A stretch of 64,000 bases of DNA, from contig JAJTCJ010000002.1 of NCBI GenBank assembly GCA_021323165.1, positions 1 through 64,000 on the forward strand, in the 5' to 3' direction. How positions within the stretch are numbered: position 1 is the first letter of the stretch; each line of letters starts with the position of its first letter. The DNA is from Bacteroidota bacterium. GTDB taxonomy: Bacteria; Bacteroidota; Bacteroidia; 2-12-FULL-35-15. The notes under the pieces are model-generated. The model saw only the letters and a program-made list of their open reading frames with translations. It did no database searches and was not told the DNA's origin. The position numbers and the translations under genes were made by a program. Below, in pieces: positions 8,976 to 16,336 of this stretch.

Positions 8976-11099
8976 ATGTTAAAAACACTATGTCCATTAA
9001 TTTTAATTTCTGTTTTGGCATCCTGCTCAAACAATGAAAAAAAATCTGAAACAGCGAAAATGAATTATCCGGTAACAAGAAAAACAGATTCAGCAGATAC
9101 CTACTTCGGAACAAAGATCTCTGATCCTTACCGTTGGCTGGAAGACGATAAATCAGCAGAAACAGGCGAATGGGTTAAAGCTCAGAATAAAGTAACCTTC
9201 GATTATCTGGCAACAATTCCTTTTCGTGATGAAATAAAAGATCGTTTAACAAAGATCTGGAATTTTGAAAAAGTAAGTGCTCCTTTCAAAAAAGGTAAAC
9301 GCTATTTCTTTTATAAGAATGACGGTATTCAGAATCAAAGTGTTCTATACGTTCAGGATGGACTTAATGGAAAACCAAAACTTCTTCTTGATCCTAATAC
9401 CCTGGCAGCTGACGGTACAGCATCACTTGGCGGACTTGGTGTGAGTAAAGACGGAAAGTATCTGGCATACAGCATTAACAGAGCGGGAAGCGACTGGAGT
9501 GAAATATATACAATGGAAATTGAAAGCGGCAAAAAGCTGACTGACGAAATTAAATGGGTAAAATTTTCAGACATCGCCTGGAAAGGGAATGGCTTTTATT
9601 ACAGCGCTTATGATGCACCAAAAGGCGGAAGCGAGCTGTCCGATAAAAATGAATTTCATAAAGTCTATTACCATAAAATAGGCGAAGAACAAAGGAAGGA
9701 TCAGTTAGTATATGAGGATAAAAGCAGTCCGCTTCGGAATTTTGCTGCATCTGTGTCAGAAGATGAAAAGCTGTTGTTCCTTTATGGATCTGAATCTACC
9801 AGCGGAACTTCACTTGCTGTGAAAGAACTTGATAAACCTTCATCTGAATTTACCTGGCTGGTGAAGAATTTTGAAAACAATTACGGAGTTGTTCATAATG
9901 AAGGAAATAAGATCTATGTAGTAACCGACAAAGGTGCTCCGAAATATCAGCTTCTTGAAATTGATATTCACGGTAAACCTGATTATGAGAACTGGAAGAA
10001 GATCATTCCTGAATCTTCAGATCTTTTGGAAAGTATTTCCCTGTGCAACGGTAAATTTGTTGCGAAATATCTGAAGGATGTTACTACACGTATGTTCATA
10101 TACGATATGACAGGTAAGCAGGAAAAAGAAATCAAGTTACCAGGAATCTGTAAAGTAGATGGATTTGACAGCGATAAGGACGATAGCCTCGCATTTTTCT
10201 CTTACAATACATTTACAGCTCCTGCATCGATCTATAAATACAATATCGTGACAGATCAGATGAGCATCTGGTTCAAACCGGAGATAGATTTTAAATCGGA
10301 TGATTACGAAACAAAACAGATCTTCTATACAAGTAAGGATGGAACAAAAGTTCCGATGTTCATCACTCACAAAAAAGGGATTAAACTGGATGGAACAAAT
10401 CCTTGTTTCCTTTTTGGATATGGGGGTTTCAATTCTTATTATTCTCCTGAGTTCCGTATTGACCGTGCAGTATTCCTTGAAAATGGCGGTATTTATGCAA
10501 TTCCCGGATTACGTGGCGGTGGGGATTATGGCGAAGACTGGCATAAAGCAGGGATTATCTGCAAGAAACAAAATGTGTTTGATGACTTTATCGCAGCTGC
10601 AGAATACCTGATAAAAGAAAAATATACATCTTCAGAAAAACTTGCAATTCACGGACGTTCTAACGGAGGTTTATTGGTGGGTGCAGTTATGACACAACGC
10701 CCTGATCTCGCTAAAGTAGCCATCCCTACAGTGGGTGTTCTTGACATGCTTCGTTATCATAAATTTACTATTGGATGGGCATGGGCTACCGATTATGGTA
10801 CAAGTGAGAAAAAGGAAGAGTTTGATTGTTTGATCAAATACTCTCCTTTACACAATCTAAACGAAGCAGAATACCCGGCAACATTAGTTACCACAGGAGA
10901 TCATGATGACAGAGTTGTACCTGCCCACTCATTTAAATTTATTGCTACACTTCAGGAAAAACAAAAAGGCTCAAATCCTGTTTTAGTGCGCATTGATACA
11001 AATGCAGGTCATGGTGCCGGAAAACCTACTTCTAAACAAATTGAAGAATATGCAGACATCTGGAGTTTTGTTTTTTACAATCTTGGAATGAAATATTAA
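8976..11099 (+). CDS. Prolyl oligopeptidase family lipoprotein (S9A)
   Basis: 707 residues with a lipoprotein signal peptide (LASCS, Cys about 17). The N-terminal S9A block (DPYRWLEDDKSAETGEWVKAQN) and the seven-bladed propeller come first, then the alpha/beta-hydrolase domain from about 430. The catalytic triad is visible: Ser about 562 in GRSNGGLLVG, Asp about 645 in DHDDRVVP, and His about 679 in NAGHGAG. The family cleaves short peptides after proline. Length matches typical prolyl endopeptidases. Envelope anchoring suggests peptide scavenging. A 14-bp perfect hairpin follows the stop. Transcribed alone. Confidence 0.92.
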   Translation: MLKTLCPLILISVLASCSNNEKKSETAKMNYPVTRKTDSADTYFGTKISDPYRWLEDDKSAETGEWVKAQNKVTFDYLATIPFRDEIKDRLTKIWNFEKVSAPFKKGKRYFFYKNDGIQNQSVLYVQDGLNGKPKLLLDPNTLAADGTASLGGLGVSKDGKYLAYSINRAGSDWSEIYTMEIESGKKLTDEIKWVKFSDIAWKGNGFYYSAYDAPKGGSELSDKNEFHKVYYHKIGEEQRKDQLVYEDKSSPLRNFAASVSEDEKLLFLYGSESTSGTSLAVKELDKPSSEFTWLVKNFENNYGVVHNEGNKIYVVTDKGAPKYQLLEIDIHGKPDYENWKKIIPESSDLLESISLCNGKFVAKYLKDVTTRMFIYDMTGKQEKEIKLPGICKVDGFDSDKDDSLAFFSYNTFTAPASIYKYNIVTDQMSIWFKPEIDFKSDDYETKQIFYTSKDGTKVPMFITHKKGIKLDGTNPCFLFGYGGFNSYYSPEFRIDRAVFLENGGIYAIPGLRGGGDYGEDWHKAGIICKKQNVFDDFIAAAEYLIKEKYTSSEKLAIHGRSNGGLLVGAVMTQRPDLAKVAIPTVGVLDMLRYHKFTIGWAWATDYGTSEKKEEFDCLIKYSPLHNLNEAEYPATLVTTGDHDDRVVPAHSFKFIATLQEKQKGSNPVLVRIDTNAGHGAGKPTSKQIEEYADIWSFVFYNLGMKY

Positions 11100-11113
11100 A
11101 AAAGCTAATGTCT

Positions 11114-11153
11114 CAAAGAGAGAAACCTAAAGATAAAAAGGTTTCTCTCTTTG
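11114..11153 (+). terminator. Hairpin after prolyl oligopeptidase gene
   Basis: Perfect 14-bp inverted repeat, CAAAGAGAGAAACC and its complement, with a 12-base loop, starting 14 bases after the stop. The usual T-run is short, so termination is likely but not certain. Confidence 0.6.
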
Positions 11154-11162
11154 CATTTACAC

Positions 11163-11191
11163 CCACTTATTCCTGTATTCCTCCACTTATT
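11163..11191. promoter_or_regulatory. Direct-repeat pair CCACTTATT, 20-bp period
   Basis: CCACTTATT occurs at 11163-11171 and again at 11183-11191, a spacing of exactly 20 bases, 97 bases upstream of the PNGase F-like gene. The same core and spacing recur upstream of the adhesin operon at 19453-19500, next to a LytTR regulator gene. LytTR regulators typically bind direct repeats about two helical turns apart. Binding is inferred. Confidence 0.45.
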
Positions 11192-11287
11192 GAAAATGCT
11201 GATGAATTGCTAATAATCCGGCATTTATATTCTACATGCAAGGAACATTCGTATTATTTTCGTGAAAATTAACAACCAATTGTTCCA

Positions 11288-14200
11288 ATGAAAAAATTAG
11301 CTCTTTTAACATTCACACTTTTATTTTTAGGTTGCTTACGATCATTTGCAAATCCAGGTGATACAGTAGTTGTGCAGACTTTTAATTTCGGATCACCACA
11401 GGATGCATGGTTTGTTTTTCCTTCAGATACAGTCCGTTTCGAAAAGATCCTGATGCAATACACTCTGAAATGTAATCCGGCACAAAATCCTGCATGTGGA
11501 GAGTGGGATTATCTTACATACACGTATTTATATAAGAACACCGGATTACTGGACAGCACGCTTGTAAACCAGCCTACATATACCGTAAATGGTGTAACAC
11601 CCGCCACGATATCATATATGAATACTCCATCGTATTCATATTCACCATCCTGGCAATACAACACGGTTCATACAGATACAACTTCACTTAGCACGCATTT
11701 AATCGGAACAGGAAGCATTCAGAATAATAACCCATTCGGTTCTTCCAATCCTGTTTCCAGGTGTCAGTATTTGTGGAAAGCTGCTGAATTGACATCGTCA
11801 GGAATGGCTGCAGGAAATATTACCGGATTACAATTTTTTCTTCAATCCTTAGGAGGGCAATTAGGTCACATGACCATTCGTTTAAAATCTACAATACTTG
11901 ATTCTCTTTCACAAAGCACCTTTAATAACACCGGTTTCATCACGGTATATTCTCAGAACACTCAATTCAGTTCAACGGGATGGAACAGCTTACAATTAAC
12001 TGCTCCGTTCAATTGGGATGGAACATCCAATGTGCTTATCGACCTCACTTATGATAACATGGTTCCATCTGTAGATAATATTGTTGCTGCAACAAACACA
12101 ACCAGCAGCTCAGGATTGATAAATGCAGGAAACGATCGCTCGGCTTCTTTTCACAACTATGGATACATTGATGTCCCCATGAATAACAAACTCACTGCAC
12201 TGGATTCATTTGTTACTGTAGCTTATTGGGCATATGGAACTACTGCTTATCAGCCGCAGGATGGGACAGCTTTTGAAGCGATCGATTCGGCAGGGAACAG
12301 AATATTAAATTCACACATGCCCTGGTCCGACAGTAAAGTATACTGGGATGCCGGATTCGGAGGCACATCTTACGACCGCTCAAGTAAAACCGCAACCACT
12401 GCTGAAATAGAGGGTAAATGGAACTACTGGGTGTTCACAAAAAATGTACAGACAGGTTTCATGAGGATATACCTGAATGGAGCTTTATGGCTCAGTAATT
12501 CAGGAAGAACAAAACGAATGTCAGGCATTCGCACCTTTCGCATAGGCAAGGGTAATTGGAATGGCTCTCAGACCTATGAAGGAAAAATTGATGAGTTCGC
12601 TGTTTTCAACGCGGAGTTAAGCCTTGCTACAATACAATCATACATGAACAAACAAATCGATACTTCCCATCCTAATTATAACAATCTTGCCTTGTATTAC
12701 CATTTTGATGACGGCAATTATACCACAGCTGTTGATGCTGCTCCTGGCGGGCATTCCCCGGCAACTTTCATTTCTGTAGATAATCCTTTGCGTGATGCTT
12801 CAGAGCTTACAACTAATTTTTCAAAAACAACATTGCGGCCGAATATTACATTTGAGCAAGGAGTATTCACATCTCATTTAGATTCTGTGTTAGTGGTTGA
12901 TTCAACAGTAAATGCGCCTATTCAGATTATTACTTACACTGACTCCATCAACAATCCCGGAGCAGCAATTGATACAATGAATGTATGGCCGGCATATTAT
13001 AACAACTATTTATATGATGCGCAAGGCAATGCAATTGATTCTGCACTCGTAACCCCGGACAGCACATTAACACTGGCGTATTATAATTGGTACAAAAAAT
13101 TTCCGGAAGTAGACCGTTATGAATTAGCAAGATATATTACTCCATACGGAAATGGCCTGAGCCTTGGAACTGGCTGGACCTGGACGTTTGATGTAAGCGA
13201 TTACCGTACACTTCTTGCTGACAGTGTTCATCTAGCAGCAGGCAACTGGCAGGAATTGTTAAACATGAAATTCTTAATGATAAAAGGAACTCCTCCCCGT
13301 GATGTTCTCGATATTCAGAATTTATGGAATGGCGGATTCAATTACGGACAACCCGCTGATCCAATTGAAAGCCATCTGCAGCCGCTTACTATCAACATTC
13401 CTTCGAATGCAGCAACAACACGTTGGAAGTCGCGCATCACCGGACATGGAATGGATACTCCGGAAAACTGCGCTGAGTTCTGTGCAAAGAATCACTATTT
13501 TAAAGTTAACGGGACGCAACGATTTTCAAAGCTTGTATGGAGAGACAACTGTGATGTAAATCCGCTTTATCCTCAGGGAGGAACATGGGTTTATGACAGA
13601 GCAAACTGGTGTCCGGGTGCGGAAGTCTGGACATACGATTTTGAGCTTACACCTTTTATAACACCGGGAAATACTGCAGTACTTGATCACGATGTTCAAC
13701 CTTACGTAAATACCGGAGGTTGGGATTACTATCAGATAGAAGATCAGTTAGTAAGTTACAGCGCTCCTAATTTTACGCTGGATGCAGCCATCGAGGATAT
13801 TTTATCACCAAGCTCCGATCAGATGTGGACACGTTATAATCCTGTTTGTACAAGCCCAATCATAAGAATAAAAAATACCGGATCTGCTAATTTAACATCC
13901 TTAACCATTACTTACGGACTGAGCGGAGGAACACAATCAGTATATAACTGGACCGGGAATTTACCTTTCATGCAAACACAAGAAGTAACACTCGGCACAT
14001 TTGCATGGACACCATCTGCAACCGACTTTACTGTAACCCTTAGTTCCCCGAATGGAGGTGCTGATCAGTATGCTAATAATAACAGCAAAACTTCACACTA
14101 TACTTATCCACCTATTATAATACCACAGTTCGTTATTGAACTGAGAACCAACAATTATCCTTACGAAAATCAATGGACTCTAAAAGACGCAGGCGGGACG

Positions 14201-14725
14201 ATCCTGAGATCAAGAGATGGTACGACCCTAAATGCAAATACAATTTACAGGGACACTGTTAGTCTTGCAGATGGCTGCTACGAATTTGAATTAACTGATT
14301 CCGGTGAAGATGGATTATCATTCTGGGCAAACTCAGCGCAAGGAAGCGGATATATACGTTTCAAAAAACTAACACCAGCTGTGATATTGAAAAACTTCGG
14401 TTCCGATTTCGGTGGAAAAGTATATTATCAATTCACTGTTAATTCAACCACGGGAATTGATGAAATTTTCGCTAAAAATAATTCCCTGAATGTATTTCCA
14501 AGTCCTGGTGATGGTCATGTTTATATTAATATTGATCTTACAGAAAAAGAAAATGGAAAAATAGAGATCAGCGATCTTATGGGGAAAAAAGTATACGATT
14601 ATACCTTTAAAAACCTTGCTGTCGAAAGCATAGAAGCTGACCTTTCATATCTTCCAAAGGGAATTTACTTTGTTAATCTGAAGACCGATAACAACCTACT
14701 AACGAGGAAATTAGTGATCCAATAA
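11288..14725 (+). CDS. PNGase F-like secreted protein with LamG insertion, T9SS type A
   Basis: 1145 residues. Signal peptide about 1-21. The N-terminal PNGase F-like strand region includes ACGEWDYLTY (Asp 74). The chain is then interrupted by about 540 residues holding a jelly-roll-like segment and a LamG/concanavalin-like domain (about 265-450, KWNYWVFTK, RIYLNGALWLSN, YEGKIDEFAVFN). The PNGase F fold resumes at ELARYITPYG (about 612), then NCAEFCAKNHYF (Glu 730) and YDRANWCPGAEVW (about 775). These match, from memory, PNGase F motifs that include active-site Asp60 and Glu206. A beta-rich region and a type A sorting domain (FPSPGDG...GIYFVNLKT...KLVIQ) end the protein. Probable role: removal of N-glycans from glycoproteins outside the cell; the substrate is unproven. 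Confidence 0.82.
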   Translation: MKKLALLTFTLLFLGCLRSFANPGDTVVVQTFNFGSPQDAWFVFPSDTVRFEKILMQYTLKCNPAQNPACGEWDYLTYTYLYKNTGLLDSTLVNQPTYTVNGVTPATISYMNTPSYSYSPSWQYNTVHTDTTSLSTHLIGTGSIQNNNPFGSSNPVSRCQYLWKAAELTSSGMAAGNITGLQFFLQSLGGQLGHMTIRLKSTILDSLSQSTFNNTGFITVYSQNTQFSSTGWNSLQLTAPFNWDGTSNVLIDLTYDNMVPSVDNIVAATNTTSSSGLINAGNDRSASFHNYGYIDVPMNNKLTALDSFVTVAYWAYGTTAYQPQDGTAFEAIDSAGNRILNSHMPWSDSKVYWDAGFGGTSYDRSSKTATTAEIEGKWNYWVFTKNVQTGFMRIYLNGALWLSNSGRTKRMSGIRTFRIGKGNWNGSQTYEGKIDEFAVFNAELSLATIQSYMNKQIDTSHPNYNNLALYYHFDDGNYTTAVDAAPGGHSPATFISVDNPLRDASELTTNFSKTTLRPNITFEQGVFTSHLDSVLVVDSTVNAPIQIITYTDSINNPGAAIDTMNVWPAYYNNYLYDAQGNAIDSALVTPDSTLTLAYYNWYKKFPEVDRYELARYITPYGNGLSLGTGWTWTFDVSDYRTLLADSVHLAAGNWQELLNMKFLMIKGTPPRDVLDIQNLWNGGFNYGQPADPIESHLQPLTINIPSNAATTRWKSRITGHGMDTPENCAEFCAKNHYFKVNGTQRFSKLVWRDNCDVNPLYPQGGTWVYDRANWCPGAEVWTYDFELTPFITPGNTAVLDHDVQPYVNTGGWDYYQIEDQLVSYSAPNFTLDAAIEDILSPSSDQMWTRYNPVCTSPIIRIKNTGSANLTSLTITYGLSGGTQSVYNWTGNLPFMQTQEVTLGTFAWTPSATDFTVTLSSPNGGADQYANNNSKTSHYTYPPIIIPQFVIELRTNNYPYENQWTLKDAGGTILRSRDGTTLNANTIYRDTVSLADGCYEFELTDSGEDGLSFWANSAQGSGYIRFKKLTPAVILKNFGSDFGGKVYYQFTVNSTTGIDEIFAKNNSLNVFPSPGDGHVYINIDLTEKENGKIEISDLMGKKVYDYTFKNLAVESIEADLSYLPKGIYFVNLKTDNNLLTRKLVIQ

Positions 14726-14758
14726 ACAAATTTAGCTAACGGGATCGCTGATCACTTT

Positions 14759-14790
14759 AAAATGCCTTTTGAGAAAAAGGCATTTTTTTT
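14759..14790 (+). terminator. Rho-independent terminator after PNGase F-like gene
   Basis: Stem AAAATGCCTTTT, loop GAGA, complementary arm running into eight T residues, 34 bases after the stop. Confidence 0.85.
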
Positions 14791-14849
14791 GAGAAGTTTA
14801 TGAGAATATTTTTAAAACCATATTAATATTTCATTAAAAAAACTCAATT

Positions 14850-15512
14850 ATGAAAAAGATTATATTTTGTTTTCTGTTGATCACAGCATATGCTTTCAAC
14901 AGTGCAAGTGCAAGAACCGGATTTGAACTTAAGAACAAATCCTTTCTGCAAGACAATTCGGGCGAGCATTGCTTCGATGAAAATTCAAGAGTGCTAAATA
15001 CCGGTATCGGAATGGGAAGCGGATATTACAGCGCTTACAGAGGTGCCGGATATACTTACAAAAATTCTCCTGCTTTCAGTATCAGTTATGAACATGCATT
15101 ACCCAAAAAATTAGGTCCTGGATATTTAGGCCTTGGAGCTTATTTTGGTTATCAAAGTGCTACTTCCCGCTTCGACAGAGCTTATTACAGCGGCAACTAC
15201 TACTATTACGAGCACAAATGGCGATCATATTTCATTGCTGCAAGAGGCGCTTACCATTTTGATTTCCTTAACTGGAGACGAGCTGAAGTTTATGCTGGTG
15301 TGATAGCCGGACTGCGTATACAAACCTATAATTACTCTACCAATAATCCGGATCCTAAAAACGATTCTTATAAACTAGACCAGGGACGTGCATATCCTGC
15401 TATCTCTTTATTTGCAGGTGCCCGCTGGTACTTTGTTGAAAACATTGGCGTATTTGCCGAACTTGGATATGGAATCTCTTATGGAACTGTAGGTTTCAGC
15501 TTTAAACTTTAA
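14850..15512 (+). CDS. Exported beta-barrel-like protein of unknown function
   Basis: 220 residues with a signal peptide (about 1-21, ending SASA). The mature part alternates aromatic and small residues in strand-like blocks (YLGLGAYFGYQSA, RSYFIAARGAYHF, AEVYAGVIAGLRI, LFAGARWYFVENIGVFAELGYGIS). It ends with a strand finishing in Phe-Lys-Leu. This fits an eight-stranded outer-membrane barrel of the OmpA/W-like size class. It does not look like PorP/SprF. Single gene bounded by terminators on both sides. Function not known. Confidence 0.7.
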   Translation: MKKIIFCFLLITAYAFNSASARTGFELKNKSFLQDNSGEHCFDENSRVLNTGIGMGSGYYSAYRGAGYTYKNSPAFSISYEHALPKKLGPGYLGLGAYFGYQSATSRFDRAYYSGNYYYYEHKWRSYFIAARGAYHFDFLNWRRAEVYAGVIAGLRIQTYNYSTNNPDPKNDSYKLDQGRAYPAISLFAGARWYFVENIGVFAELGYGISYGTVGFSFKL

Positions 15513-15529
15513 TTATTATTGTATAAAAT

Positions 15530-15566
15530 AAAACCGGCATCTGTTATCCAGGATGCCGGTTTTATT
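15530..15566. terminator. Bidirectional terminator
   Basis: Inverted repeat AAAACCGGCATC / GATGCCGGTTTT with a ten-base loop. A-rich sequence on the left and T-rich on the right allow it to serve the barrel gene rightward and the LytTR/kinase operon leftward. Confidence 0.85.
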
Positions 15567-15586
15567 TTTAAAAAATTCGAATTAGA

Positions 15587-16333
15587 TCATATCTTATTAA
15601 GTCGCTTAAGGAATTCTTCTTTTTTCCGTTGAGAGACATCTACAGTACTTCCGTCACTCATCAGAACATAACCTCCTCTTCCACTATAATATTGCTTGAT
15701 GAATCCCATATTAACTAAATGTGAATTATGTATCCTGATAAAATTATGCTCGCTTAAAAAATCTTCAAATTCTTTCAAATTTCTGCTTACAACTATTTTA
15801 CTTCCATTTACAAGATAACAGTTGGTGTATTTCCCATCAGCTTCACATCTTATCAGATCCTTTATTTCGATAAATACAAGTCCTGTTTGAGTAGTCAAAG
15901 CAAGCTTACCGCTATCATATTTTAAAGTATTATAATTTTTGCTTAATGCTTCTATGCTTGGATATTGATTTTCCTTTTTGTGCTTTTCCGCCTGTTTTAC
16001 AGCTCTGATCAATTCTTCCTCATCCACAGGTTTAAGAAGATAGTCGATGGCTGAAAATTTAAATGCCTTAACAGCATATTTATCATAAGCAGTAACAAAA
16101 ATCACTGAGAAATCAGGATTTTCAATTTCATTCAGAATATCAAATCCGGACCCGTTGGTTAATTCAATATCAAGAAACAGGAGGTCAGGATTTAGTTTAT
16201 TAATAAGCTCTAACGCCTGTTCTACAGAACTTGCTGTTTCGATGACGTTCACATTCGGACAATATTGTTTCAGCAATAGTTGAAGCAGTATCCTTCCATT
16301 CTTTTCATCATCAACAATTATTGCATTTATCAT
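15587..16333 (-). CDS. LytTR family response regulator
   Basis: 248 residues. A receiver domain (about 1-115) has acidic pair Asp8-Asp9, phospho-acceptor Asp55 (LLFLDIE), Thr81 and Lys101 (LLKP). A LytTR DNA-binding domain (about 145-245) has the family pattern IRCEADGKYTNCYL, RNLKEFEDFL and FIRIHNSHLVN. LytTR proteins bind paired direct repeats. The gene starts three bases after the kinase stop, so the pair form one operon. The neighbouring divergent region holds 20-bp-spaced direct repeats, making the adhesin operon a plausible target. Confidence 0.93.
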   Translation of the reverse strand: MINAIIVDDEKNGRILLQLLLKQYCPNVNVIETASSVEQALELINKLNPDLLFLDIELTNGSGFDILNEIENPDFSVIFVTAYDKYAVKAFKFSAIDYLLKPVDEEELIRAVKQAEKHKKENQYPSIEALSKNYNTLKYDSGKLALTTQTGLVFIEIKDLIRCEADGKYTNCYLVNGSKIVVSRNLKEFEDFLSEHNFIRIHNSHLVNMGFIKQYYSGRGGYVLMSDGSTVDVSQRKKEEFLKRLNKI

Positions 16334-16336
16334 ATC

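Noticed and set aside
14850-15512. PorP/SprF-family T9SS partner
   Set aside because: Too short (220 residues, family about 300) and it lacks the recognisable PorP/SprF pattern; only a generic barrel-like strand pattern is seen.
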